Assembly (NCBI GenBank): GCA_946902875.1
Contig: OX336338.1
Location: forward strand, 10,097,971-10,161,970
Length of the DNA stretch: 64,000 bases
Direction of reading: 5' to 3'
Source of the DNA: Nematopogon swammerdamellus
Taxonomy: Eukaryota > Arthropoda > Insecta > Lepidoptera > Adelidae
A model generated the notes under the pieces. That model worked only from the letters and a program-made list of their open reading frames with translations, made no database searches and was not told the DNA's origin. Numbering within the stretch: the first letter of the stretch is position 1; each line of letters starts with the position of its first letter. Both the position numbers and the translations under genes were made by a program. Shown here one piece after another: positions 1-11,800 of this stretch.

Positions 1-245
1 GCCGATCTTAGTTCAGTGTTGTGGTATCAATTCGGAAGAAGAAGAATATCACCACCTACTGAGGTGAGGGAGAAGGGCCCTAAAGTGATATATTATACCC
101 ACACCATGGAGCAACTAATGATGTTCAAGAAGTGCACTTATCTAACTGGAAAAGAGAAAGACAGCTGTGCAGGTCAATGGGGATCGAACTCACGATCATT
201 TGCTCACTAATCGAGGGCTTTACTCTTTGACCACAAGCCGCTAAG
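1..245 (-). repeat. Possible tRNA-derived SINE, reverse orientation, cut by window edge
   Basis: On the minus strand, from about 245 downward, a tRNA-like head is visible with a B-box match 'gagttcgatcc' near 186-196 and a weaker A-box upstream. The rest runs toward position 1. No intact cloverleaf could be drawn, so this is a SINE head and not a tRNA gene. Confidence 0.35.
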
Positions 246-3200
246 TAAAAAAAACCTGTAACTAAACGCTATCATATTGGATAGGTACCTACCTATCACA
301 TAATACTTATGTCATATACCTAAATAAAACTATGCAGACTTAGGGCCGATTGCGCCAACACAGACTTAAATATCTCTAAAGAGCAGTTAACTACCGCAGA
401 AATACGTAACAGGGTAAGTGACACCACTAGGTACTTGCAGCACGACAAAATGTAAACTTTAGCTAAATGGTGGATATCACTGAGACTGCATTCTTTTTTC
501 AGCAAACCATTTAATACATTTCTACGCTCTGGCAGCATTCTACAGTCTCTTCAAGAATCTAGGGCTCCCAAGATCGACGCTAAGCTCATATATGGAGAGA
601 GCTTCGAAAACGTCTCTGGAAGCATCCTACAGAATATGGATAGGTAGAGAGAGGGAGGTCGAGAGCGGGACTGGTGGTTTCCCCGCGTCCTAGTCAACGC
701 AGACTAGCTGACGAGGGCTTGAAGCGAGCCGAAACGTGAAGCATGCGCGGGAAATTTAGAGTGGCCACTCGCTAGTCCCGGCCTCGATTAATACCCTCCT
801 CTACTGCCGATGGGCCCGGATATGTTCGGTGAAGCCATCGCAAGCTTAGATCCACACCTTCAATGAGCAATAAATAATTTAGCGCAATCTCTATCTTTCA
901 ACGTTAAAAAGACAGAGATGGCCCTAAATTGTGTAATAAAGCCATAACAGTCCCTATAAGAAACTGACAGACAGCTGACGCTATTCATTCGCTCTGCCTG
1001 GCAGATGTCAATTTGACATTTCTTAAGTGCCTGTTAGAAAATTGACCCAGACTTAACTTTAAGTCAGCTTAGGATTCTAATGACAGCATTTTATCATTGG
1101 CGCAAATAACGTTTAATGTGTCTTTAAGATGAGCATAACTTGACTATAATTGTTAAGGATGTGTTAGCGCAATCTGCCCTTATTGCTAACTAACTAGACA
1201 CCATAAAGCATACTTTTAGTCTACATGGATGATGTTGCAATGATCTTCTCAAAATCGCAGTTTTTACATAGGTATTTGCCCCTGCCTTGTGGGTACCTAT
1301 AAGTGCAAGTCACTGGAAGTAAAGTTTCTTATTTACATTATATTATACCCTTAAAGCGGGTGAAAGGTTATTAAACAGCTTAATTAAAGCGCATTGAACA
1401 CAGAAAACAATGTATGCCAGCTAAGAAAAGCAAAATGAAAACACCATGGTCATTCTTCAATAACAGTTTAACATGTAAACTTCAAAATAGTTTTCTTAAG
1501 CCATAACAATTAACAACTAAATAGACTACTTTGTGAATTTATTTTTATTTATTGAACTTTCGCTTTTGAAGTAATCACCTCGGACAGCGAGTGTGACAGG
1601 CAGATGGACAGACACCTGAGCAATTTCATATGGGTCTCTGCGAGCGTGGCTGGCTATGGAAAGCCCTAAAAGGCCCTTCATTTAAAATTTAAGATAAAGA
1701 TGTGGCCCCATTTGCAGTCACATGCTAATAAGGACAAGTACAATATATGCATACGTATAGAACAGGCAGGGATGAAAGATATAGATGCAGTGTAAAATAA
1801 TTATAAACCTCCGATTATCAGATTATTCGGTATTGGTAATGTGCATTATGATTAAGTAATAACGATTAGTACAAAAATTCATACCAAGTAAACCAACCAT
1901 AGGCAACATTTCTAGCAATTGAAATACGGTCAACTAAATTACTGTCAATGTAAAAATTTACATGCGGCAGTGGCACTGTCTTAATAATTCCCATTCTGTT
2001 TTTCATAGGAAAGGCTGAGATGAAACTTGATTTGTTGCAAAGAGTATGTTCGTTCACAGCAATTTGAATTTGAAAGTCAGCTAATTTTATCCATCACAAA
2101 GGATTAAACAATGCATCGTAATTATAATACATGCGTATCATGGTTTCATCCTTAATACAATATTTAGTGCTAATTCTAATATAATGTAGGTATAATGTAA
2201 CCTTGATTACGTGCCTAACAATCACCAGTGACCGATTCACCACCTTCTGTTAAGACTCGGTTAAAATTTATCTGTCGGATATGACATTTCACATTTTAGC
2301 CGAAGTTGGTGAAATCGGCCCTAAGTAGGTATATTTATAATGTTTGTATCCTTCAATTAGGAATCCTGTCGAAGCAGTTATCCTTCTGTACATACATAAC
2401 AAGTTTAGTCTTCACAATGCGATAGGCAGAGACAACAGATCTCCACGTGCCACACCTCGACTACTTCTATCTATGTTATCTTTCTAATTACGAATAAATA
2501 TGAGTGAATAATGTTATTGCTAATTCCTTAAATATGTTTTATGTATGCTATAGTTAAAATGTTTACCTATTATATTCTAAGTATGTATTCTAATCTATCC
2601 TAATCAATAAAAAAAACCGAACCGAATGTATGATGTATTTGTCAAACAATGAAATAATGCAAGCAAGGCTCTTGTGGCAGCCAGGGACGCACTATTCTAA
2701 GAAAATACATTTCTCACTGAGCCTCACACTAAATTTACATCTATTACTCATAAAACAACAAATAAAAAAAATATTTTAAATTAAAATTATGGTTGTATCC
2801 TACTTTGAATGTATTTCTTCTAGCAAGACTTCAGTGTTTTAATATTTTTTTATCAAGAAAATATTATTATTTTAGATTTTACCGAACAGAAGAATGCTTT
2901 CCTTTTGTAATGTAATTTTTATTTATAATTATTTCTACATTATGCACATTTATATAGTTTTATGTATTTTTCTGTATGCACATTACGAAATGGTTTGTTT
3001 GAATTGCCATATGCAGAGGAGGCAGGAGGTTGGTAGAGATAAATAACAGTCACGTCCGATAGCGCAGAACTGGTGACTAAAACTTGTTTTGTTACAATCT
3101 AAGTACACAGGTGTGTCCCAGCTATGCTCATATCAGCTGTCGTTTATTGCGTACATTTACAAAATAATATACGTGAAGATACCTAAACTATTATGAAAGT

Positions 3201-3307
3201 TCCGACAATATTCATACGCGATCACGTGAGCTATGTTTACAGTTGCGAGTATTAAAAAATATGAAAGGTTTTATCGATTTGTAGAGGATGCAGTGAAATA
3301 ATGTTAC
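246..3307. other. DIP2 intron 1 (part): no gene, scattered repeat fragments
   Basis: AT-rich sequence with no coding exon that I can support on either strand. Recognisable fragments are 'gggccgattgcgccaa' near 342 and a related reverse motif near 2300-2325 (a common lepidopteran repeat end), and 'aggcagagacaacagatctcc' at about 2427-2447, which resembles RTE LINE 3' ends seen also at 14505 and 34490. A moderately GC-rich patch at 640-800 was not identified. Confidence 0.4.
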
Positions 3308-3392
3308 CTTCAGACAGCTCCAGTTCGAGTTCGGCTAGCTTGTCGCGCACGTCGTCGGGGAGCTTGGACACGTCGACCGCTAGTTCCGCCAT
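3308..3392 (-). CDS. DIP2: DIP2 (disco-interacting protein 2), first coding exon
   Basis: On the minus strand an ATG at 3392-3390 opens 28 codons reading MAELAVDVSKLPDDVRDKLA and then ELELELSE, followed by a split Gly codon and donor GTAACA (3307-3302). This matches the N-terminal DMAP1-binding-like segment of DIP2 proteins, where animal family members read ...LP.(D/E)VR(D/E).LAEL(D/E)LELSEGD. DIP2 proteins carry two adenylate-forming (AMP-binding) domains after this segment and act in lipid metabolism and neuronal morphology. The next exon, expected to begin GDITQKGYEKKR, was not found at 1-3307, so it lies beyond the left edge. Short exon, but the motif is distinctive. Confidence 0.85.
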
Positions 3393-3660
3393 CGCGAGCA
3401 CTCCCTTCACACAATACTCGATTTATATCATCAACAACACATCACGACACCATCGTGACACATAGCCATCTTGAATTTGGGGGTAACTTCTGTCCGGGTA
3501 GTACACACGAGCCGTCCGTCAGCCTTGCCCGCTCGCTCGCTGGCCTGCGCTGCCACCGCTGGCCGCTCGCTGCGCTGCTCGGTGCTCGCTTGGTGCGTGA
3601 CGTCTCCCTCCCGCTTCGACCTCGCGTCTCCACCGAAAGATGGCAGCACGCGCGAGTTGT
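3393..3660 (-). promoter_or_regulatory. Probable DIP2 promoter and 5' leader (GC-rich)
   Basis: The 270 bp upstream of the DIP2 start are rich in CpG and contain runs of 'gctcgctcgct' type sequence and a CRE-like tgacgt at about 3598, in sharp contrast to the AT-rich flanks. That fits a constitutive insect promoter with its leader. No TATA box or initiator could be assigned confidently. The open frames here on both strands look like by-products of GC content. Confidence 0.4.
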
Positions 3661-5010
3661 CTTTTTTTAAATTTGTTCTTTTTATATGCAATGACATAAA
3701 GTTGATATACACACGCACGGGCGGTTGATCCACAAGGCATTGTGTTTAATTTTTTGTTGTGTTAATGACAGTGACCGCCACTCATGTTCAAGTCAAGTTT
3801 AATAATTGCTCTAATTCAGAGACCAAGTCTCCAAGACTTGGTAAAATATGCAGTAAGGTGTATGGTCGGCATTAGACTGTCTCTCACCCGGCACGGCGGC
3901 TTCGCATGTGCACGGCCGGAAATCGACAGCAGATAATGCTATAGCAAGCCCTTGGCTTGGCATCGTAAATTACCCATAATTAACTTATGACCAGGCAGTG
4001 TGACTTAGAACCGTAGCGTTTCTTATAATAGGGAGTAAAAAAAAATTTTAATTTGCTAGAAACTGGCAACCTACAAACGTCAGTTTTCTCAGGCGACTTG
4101 CTTCCACTATGTCTGCTATTCCAATTTGACATCCGACTGGGTGTTAATGTACTGCTCGTGTCGTCTCGTTCATATCCTCTCTGCCGAATGATATATAAGG
4201 ACATGGCTGCGCTGCGACACGACATAACTATTTTGCCGCACCATCAACAGAATACAGTTATATGAAATGAAATGAAATGAAATATGTTTATTTATCTTAT
4301 TTACACGATTATACAATTGAAAGAATAACTTAACTAGCTTAAAAAAAAAACAATAAGATAAATGGGTGTCTGTCTCAGCTTATTGCTGCGACAGCGGGCG
4401 AGCCTTCTGCCGCAGCACTGATTTTCATTATTTTATATTATTAAAAATAACATAACAAACACAATTGCGATAGGGATACAAATAAATACAGTACAATATA
4501 CTCACATACATATAAAAACAGTTCACATAGAATAACGCAATCTGAAACAGTCATCATAAATTTATATTGATAAATATATATATATATGTATATACACACA
4601 AATAGGACTAACTAATGGGAATTATTAATTAATAGGACTAAACTAATAAAAAAATTAAAAAAAAATTTGAAGAAAGTGGTGTTAGTATTATTTATTTATT
4701 TATATATATATGGCTCCGCTCTCTCTCTCACTGACGCGTCCGCTCGAACGGGACAGCATGAGTCCATGTTTTGCGACCTCAAATTACTGCCGGCTGCCCA
4801 GAGGCGCCCTGTATTAGGTGCAGCCGTAATTAGCTCAGAGTGGAAACGCGAGTAAAGCTGTTCGATTTAAAATAATGTCTAACAACCACGGTAATTTAAA
4901 AACCCATATAATATCGTTAAGATCAAATCTCGTGTTTCTTACTATTTTGATACACTTTACCGTAAAATTAAGTTTTTTTTAAGTATAGAATATATAAGCT
5001 TGTTTTGCGC
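3661..5010. other. Intergenic DIP2-Mbs spacer, left part
   Basis: No gene seen. A (TGAAA)n run at about 4262-4283, followed by AT-rich sequence and a GC patch at 4372-4420, looks like the reverse-strand 3' tail of a 5'-truncated LINE. Short AT dinucleotide runs occur at 4575 and 4703. Confidence 0.35.
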
Positions 5011-5015
5011 TCTAT

Positions 5016-5076
5016 TAACTAATTTTTTGTTAAAATTCAAGGTATCATAACTTGAATTTTAACAAAAAATTAGTTA
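5016..5076. repeat. Perfect AT-rich hairpin, 26-bp arms
   Basis: The left arm 5016-5041 and right arm 5051-5076 are exact reverse complements, separated by a 9-nt loop. Complementarity stops abruptly outside both arms. Confidence 0.9.
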
Positions 5077-5219
5077 TTCTCCCGAATATTATCTATTTTT
5101 TTACTAAATTGCTGCTGATTTTCCATTACCTTTTTCCTTTTCATGTTAGATGGGTATTTTATATTTTTATTATTTATAAGTTCATGAACAGCGCATAATC
5201 TAGCACTTTTTGTAAAATA

Positions 5220-5571
5220 ATTTTTTTTTTTGTAATCCGGTATGGGTGGCTGAGTTGGAGGGGCCAAAGCGCATGCTCCGACCAGCCAATATCACCTCCG
5301 AGAAGGTAGGTGCCATACCGGAGACTTCCCTGGATTGCTGGCTATACTGGATTAGAGAAGAACACAACCGAGGTTGCTATGCGGCCATCTTACATCCAGT
5401 ACGGTGGTATCAACCCAGTTGGCTACAAATTGAGCCTACCACCTAGTAAGGGGCAAGGGAAGGGACCTACAGTTTTACACCGGTTCCGAACGATGAAGCA
5501 GCAGGTGTAGGTATGCAAGTAAATTGTTTCGTCAGAAAAAACTCATTGGTACACGCCGACGGGATTCGAAT
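5220..5571 (-). repeat. SINE family A (tRNA-derived head), reverse copy, 5' truncated
   Basis: A poly-T at 5220-5231 is the copied A-tail. The body is the reverse complement of the copy at 29861-30258, including the shared body motif seen here as 'aagggaagggacctacagtt'. The element breaks at about 5571, just inside the B-box ('gggattcgaata'), so the promoter head is lost. Confidence 0.8.
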
Positions 5572-5599
5572 ACTTTTAGTTAAGTTAATATAAGAAATA

Positions 5600-6745
5600 A
5601 AAAAAATTGGTTGTCCGTAAAGTCGGTTTACGGACGATAGTTTTACGTGATAACGTCATAAAGTACCAGGGCAGAAGAAATTGAAAGGAGGATAATTACT
5701 ATGGTGTGTGGTTACCTTCAGCAAAACTTTTGTGATGTGGACTTTTTCAGCAATTTGCAGTTTGAAACATATGGCGAATCATTCTGTACCACTTCAATCG
5801 ATTTCGATTATTCGATTTCGATTATTCTTTTTTATTTAATATTACTAAAAAGAATGAAATAAGAACAGTTTTAAAAAATTGGTTGTCTGTAAAGTCGGTT
5901 TACGGACGATAGTTTTACGTGATGACGTGGAATAATCGTAGTACATAGAGCAAAGATCAGTAATTCTATTTCCAGTAGAAAGATTAATCATCTTGTGACT
6001 GGCCATCAATAAACTTCTGTTGTCTGATCTTGACAGTTTTACTTCTTAAGACGTTTCCATGGTAACTTTGACTATACCGATTGTGCCTCTCTATCGCTTG
6101 TTACGCGCTCTCGCTTGCACACACAGGCTCAGATGGAACGTGACACTTTTTCGTGTGTGCAGCCGGTGTTCATCAATTTATAAGACGTGACGTCATCACG
6201 TCAAAAATACGAAACCGACTTCCAAAGAAAAAAAAAACCTAGAACTAAAAAGTGTTAAATACCTAATATTTGGTTCTCTGTCGTTGTATTGAATCGAAAT
6301 ACATGAATCGATATTGTGATACATATTCGGACCCTTGTTTCATGAATTTTCTAAATTTGCAAGCTTTTCCGACCGGCGAGATGCGCTTAATATATTATGG
6401 TACGAGTAACCTCCTTTTAATATGTGCTGCCCTGGTACTTTAGAACCTATTTCATGAATATTCTAAATTTGAAATCTTTTCCGACCGGCCAGATGCGCTT
6501 AATATATTATGGTATGGTACAAGTAACCTCCTTTCAATTTGTGCTGCCCTGGTACTTTAGAACCAGAGAGATAGATGTGTACAAGCCGACGCTTGGGCCG
6601 ATTGTGCCTCTCTGTCACTTGTTACGCGCTCTCGCTTGCACACACCGGCTCAGATGGAACGTGACACTTTTTCGTGCGTGCAGCCTGTGTTCATCAATTT
6701 ATAAGACTTGACGTTATCACGTCAAAATACATATTTAATTGTAAA
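5600..6745. repeat. Mosaic of duplicated repeat fragments
   Basis: 'aagtcggtttacggacgata' with flanks occurs at about 5605-5655 and again at 5877-5930. A unit of about 110 bp containing 'gatgcgcttaatatattatgg' occurs at about 6340-6445 and 6452-6565. A stretch of about 140 bp beginning 'ccgattgtgcctctct' occurs at about 6077-6205 and 6597-6725. The block looks like overlapping copies of one or two transposon ends. No coding capacity was recognised. Confidence 0.65.
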
Positions 6746-7080
6746 CAACGAACTGACCGTTGGCATTTTTACCTCCAATTATCTCGGTAACGTGACACTT
6801 TAGGAAGCGGCCGATGACCAAGCCATATAAACTTTCGAAGCCCTTTTATTCTACCACCTTACTTACCAAGTGTGTTTATCCCAATGTATCACAAACATTG
6901 TGAATAGGCTCGGATTTTTTAAAAATAAGGTTGCCATATATACGCTACAATTAACGATGGCAAGCCCGAGACTAATAACATTTTACAAGGGCGATATACA
7001 CGTTATTCGGTTCGGTATGAAGTTTTGTTTTTCTATAGATTGGACACAATAGGAACGCGCCGTTAAGGTAACGCGGAGTA
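6746..7080. other. Intergenic, nothing recognised
   Basis: Unique-looking AT-rich sequence upstream of the Mbs leader. It carries a short open frame at 6870-7052 that begins at an ATG, but nothing links it to a known protein. Confidence 0.3.
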
Positions 7081-7434
7081 TTGAAAAGAACAATCCTTCC
7101 TATAGTTTTCTCTCGTTTGGCGGTGGTGGCGCTGGCTGGTTCGTTAGCTGGCGTATTTTTTCTTTTATTTCCTCCTGATTTATTCTATAGAAAGAAATTT
7201 ATTCTCGTAATGGCTGCCACGCTCCGAGTGTAGCTTATTGGTTATGTCATGCACCTCGTCGCCCGCGCGGACTTTCGTGCCTAGTGCTTCTCTGAGTGGT
7301 CACCTGTAATCCGTATCGGTCGTAGTTATATTCGCACGTTTTAATTTTTCAACTTTTCATCGATTATGGAGTCGGCGTTTGTGTACTTGTAATAGTGCGG
7401 TTGGGTGTCGGTTAGGGTGGTGTGCGTGGTGATC
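7081..7434 (+). promoter_or_regulatory. Probable Mbs promoter / 5' leader with short upstream ORFs
   Basis: Upstream of the Mbs start the composition rises in GC, and no repeat is recognised. Short upstream ORFs begin at 7210 (MAATLRV, stop at 7231-7233) and 7366 (MESAFVYL, stop at 7390-7392). A third uATG lies near 7247, in 'gtcatgc'-type sequence. If these lie within the mRNA they could dampen translation of Mbs. The transcription start is not identifiable from sequence alone. Confidence 0.4.
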
Positions 7435-7674
7435 ATGACGGACACGAGGTCCTCGGCGCTGTTCAAGCGCGCCGAGCAGCTGAAGCGGTGGGAGGAGTCC
7501 GACACGAACCGGCAGTCGGCGTCGCCCAAGAAGGCCTCCAAGATCAAGTTCTCGTCGGGATGCGTGTTCCTGGCGGCGTGCACGGCCGGAGACAAGGAGG
7601 AGGTGCTGCGGCTCCTCAAGCTCGGCGCTGACATCAACACAGTCAACGTCGACGGCCTCACCGCTCTCCACCAG
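7435..7674 (+). CDS. Mbs: Mbs exon 1 (coding, residues 1-80)
   Basis: Starts at ATG 7435 and ends at CAG with donor GTACCT at 7675, phase 0. It encodes the PP1c-binding N-terminus: MyPhoNE motif at residues 12-19, docking motif KIKF at 36-39, and the first ankyrin repeat beginning GCVFLAACTAGDKEEV and ending DGLTALHQ. The open frame continues a little upstream only through GTG codons, and no earlier in-frame ATG exists, so 7435 is the natural start. The base composition is distinctly GC-rich compared with the surrounding intron. Confidence 0.95.
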
Positions 7675-8851
7675 GTACCTGCTTCCTTCTCTCCTCCTCC
7701 TCTCCTCTCAGCACACGCTGCGTCTTCCTTACCCAAGCTACATCTATTACCCAAGCTACATCTATCAAGTACATTACCGTGCTATTGTCGCATTGTTTTG
7801 TGTAATTTTAGTGGATGCTCCAGTTCGTATTCCGGACGCATGATTTATTTTTATTTCACTCTCGTAATTAGTAATTAGTATTTTAATACCAAAATATTGA
7901 ACACTATCCTCATTATGGGCTATTATGTACTTTCCAAAAATATTTCCGTGTGCCTTTCATTTAGTGAGAAGGTACTAGCTACTAATGCTCTTTCTGTTTA
8001 TTTTCTTATCTATATACGTACAACGGTAGCCCAGCTCAGTACTGGTAATGCATATAATCATCTTATTAAACTCATCAGAGAACCTCGCCTCATTAGAGAA
8101 CTTGCGATGTTCTGTTTGTTATTCATAACTTGTTTACCTAAAGTAACAATATTATGTTCAACTATACAATTTGATGCTTATTGGCCTGACAATAATACAC
8201 AAGTAGATAAGTAATTAGAACAAAGCTGCAAAATTTGGATCGGTGTATCGAGATCAATGCTCGACTATGAGACCGGCTCATAATGGTGGGAATGTTTACA
8301 ATATGACCATTGTCCAAGGTTCATTGGCTAGACCTAATATCGGAGTTACACAATAGGGATAAGATTCAGAAATTCTTGCATCCACAAGAATAAAAATAAA
8401 CCAGAAAACAATAGTGCAAAATAAGATATTTCTCATGGATACAATATTATTACAATAAATTTATGAAGAACGAACTTGACAAGTGCTGGACATTATAGCG
8501 ACAGTAAGTCTGTCTTGTTGTTGTTGTTGCTGTTTGCGCCCCGCCTCTAGTGTTAGGGGTGGCTTTTGCCAGGGGCTTCGTTTCGCGTGACCTTTTGCTC
8601 ACAGCTCAGGCCGCCGATGACGTAGCTTGATGCTGTTTAGCCTAAAACCGTCTTGAGAAGTGACAGAATGTAGGGCACTGTAAACCGTTAATCAATTAAT
8701 TGGTTCTCGAGTTATAAGTAGGTATATTCATATATTGACGTATGTAGTTATTAGGATAATATTAACTTAGTTTTGCAGTATGGTTTTATAGTTCTCCATT
8801 TTGTATTTCTGAAACACATTGCATCTGAATAGCATCACACCATTCATATGA

Positions 8852-8882
<31 letters not shown>

Positions 8883-11800
8883 GGTTTGGGGTTGGCTCTA
8901 GGCCTGCAAACTAATCCCGTTGGGGACTTTCGTGCAAAACCCCGCAGTCTCCAGCTGGCAGCCTATGTCTTCCATGAAAGCCACAAGTCGACCGGGGTGT
9001 CTGCAGGCCGCTTATCCCTTAGTCGCCATTGATATGAGTCAAGCAGTAAGTTCTGAAGTGAACGCACTCGAAAAAATAAACCATTTCCTTTTCGGCGAGT
9101 GGAGCCGCTTGTGGGCACAGCTAGTGGTTTTATAATTATCTATTTTGTATTTCTGACATTTGACATTACCTACATATTTTTATAACTCACAACGAACCAT
9201 TCTCATAACAGTCCATTGTACGTTGACACTCGGGTGGTTCTACTCCAGCCATCAGAGCTCTTCCATGAAGCAGAGCGGATTTCTCGGTCGCATCTACAGC
9301 TTAATGGGTGTTTACCACATCACCAAGAAACTGGGGCTGTTCGTTCGCCACCTCCGGGCTTAATTCTGGCTTATACCGTGGACTAAACAATGACTTATGT
9401 AGGTAAATACTGATTATGAGAAAAGAATAAGCAGTGTGTAATTTAACACTTTTCTCAAGAGACACAGCTCTGGACGTAGGTTGCAACTGAAGTCGGACAC
9501 CTGTGTAACTTGATTCTCGAACAAACATACGTGCCCTGGCTGCAGCAAATGTCAACATCAACCGTATAAAGAAGGCGTTCGCAACCTTTTTCATACTGCA
9601 ACTCCCTCAACATGTTTTAATTTATTTGCGCCTCCGCTGAGTTATATTACCTTCTAGGTCCATCTAATTTGTATAAAAGGATATCTTTCTATACTAAATT
9701 TATTAATTTTTATTTATTTATTTATTTTAAACACTGACACCAGACAGCTGGTGCGTGTATCTATTCTGTATTTTAATTTATATTAAGTGCACTTGTATTG
9801 GTTTTCAGTATTTTTGTTTGTTTGTTTTTTGTTTTGTTTTTTTTTGTCTAATTGGTTTTTTTAAAGAATTAACCGAGGGGGCGCTGACGGTGTCCTGATA
9901 ATTTGTTCCAGGTTAGGATTTTATAGGTTTCTATAATGTCTCCACGTTGCCTCCTTTCATCAAGAGTTGTTAGTCCCAGTGCCTGTAAGCGATCTTTATA
10001 AAATATGTTTTATTTTTAATTGATGATACCATCTTTGTTGCTCGCTGATGTACTCCATCTAGTAGCTCAATATCTTTTTTAAAATATGGACTCCAAATTT
10101 GGTAGCCATATTCAAGTAGTGGTCTTAGGTATTTATGTCTTGTAGAGTTTCAGAAACAGTTCTGCGGTGATGGAGGAGTGGGTAAATCTATGAAAAGCCA
10201 TAAATTGAAGAAGTGGAGTGTGGAACTTTTAAAAAAATTGCCAAATTAACTATATTGCAAATGACGATGTTGTTGTTGTTTTGGTTTGGGGTTGGCTCTA
10301 GGCCTGCAATCTAATCCCGCTTGGTTGGGGACCTTTGTTCAACTTGCAAATGACAAATGGCGCGACATACTAGTGGATTTCAAATTTCACGCTGAGTTAT
10401 GTGTGACGAAATTACAGGTTCCTCGTGTTATGTGATGTACTGGGGCATTGCGACGCACACACCTAGTGGGAAATACCGATGCAGATGCATTGGTGCTACT
10501 CGGAAACAATTATGTGAAACAGAAACAATTGCAAATGTTATAAGTTGGCATTGGCAAGGCATATTCATAGTTGGCAAAGCCACAGTTTACGGCAGCATGG
10601 CTTCTGTCTTCTGTCTTCACACGCAGCTCTTTTGGCAGACGTGTGACTGTCTGCCGGCACTTTTTTGCAGACATGTAACTTTTAATACATCTATCACAAG
10701 ATTTTGATATTTTCTAAGAAACACGTGCACATTTATTATATATGAGATGAGATATCGCACATATTTTAATATACAAAGAAGCCCTCTCTCCGAATCTCAC
10801 GTGAGATTTCCCACTAGAATGTTTATGTAATATCTGCATACATCTTATGTATGAGTGTGAACGAGACTGTAAAATGTGCACTGTCGGAGTCCGGGATTGT
10901 TGGTTCTCCGTTCACTTGCAGAATCGCTTACTTGGTTGGTCTGATTATTTTTTATTTTTAAGGATTAGCTGATCTGTTTTCGTCCACGTCACATACACTC
11001 TAAGACGCGAAACATGTCGCCCGGTGTTCCTAAATGATGTGCAGATACCACAAGCAGATGACACAGAGTACCTGGGTATACATCTGGATCTTGGTCGGAC
11101 ATGGAAAAATCATATCTTCTCGAAACGTAAGCAACGGAGCTTGCAACTACAGAAGATATACTGGATGCTTAACGATGTCAATTGACCCGGGAATCAAAGC
11201 TGCTACTGTATAAAGCTATCATAAAACCAGTGTGGACATATGGGATTCAACTGTGCCAACCGCTGCTAGGACAAATACAGATATCATACAGAGGTTCCAG
11301 TCCAAAATGCTCTGCTTAATTGTAAATGCTCCATGGTACGTCACTAATGACACCCTGCACAGTGACCTAAACGTCCCAAACATTAAGGAAGAAACAGAAA
11401 ATCCTGAAAAAATACACATTACGCCTGGATATACTTTTGTACCGTGTGGGGTCGCTACTTAAAAAGAATAGCCCCACTGCATCTCTCCCCGACGCATGTC
11501 GTAAAAGTTGACTAAGAGATAAGGAAATTCGTCAGCCTCGGTAGCTCAGTGGTGCGGTCAGTCGACTGTTGTTAAGCAACCCTGGGTCAGTACTTGGATG
11601 GGTGACCGCTCGACCGTTGGAGGCTGACCGTGGTTCGGATTAAACTGTTAAACTGTAGGTCCCTTCCCTTCTTACCATACTAGGTGGTAGGGTCTATCCC
11701 GGCCGGGTTGGTACCACCGCACTGACCGAAACGTCGGTCGAAACGGCTATGTACATAGTTCGTGTTTTCCGTCCAGTTCAGTGTAGCCGGCGCGAAATGA

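Noticed and set aside
3431..3740. Several overlapping open frames around 3430-3740
   Set aside because: CpG-rich promoter/leader of DIP2; frames overlap on both strands and none matches a protein.
7405..7878. 157-codon frame as the Mbs start exon as given
   Set aside because: Begins at a GTG and reads through the donor at 7675 into intron; the true coding exon is 7435-7674.
11533..11640. Possible 5S rRNA gene
   Set aside because: Only the internal-promoter part resembles 5S; the 5' third is tRNA-like and the 3' end continues into a SINE body. Repeated elsewhere in the same form.
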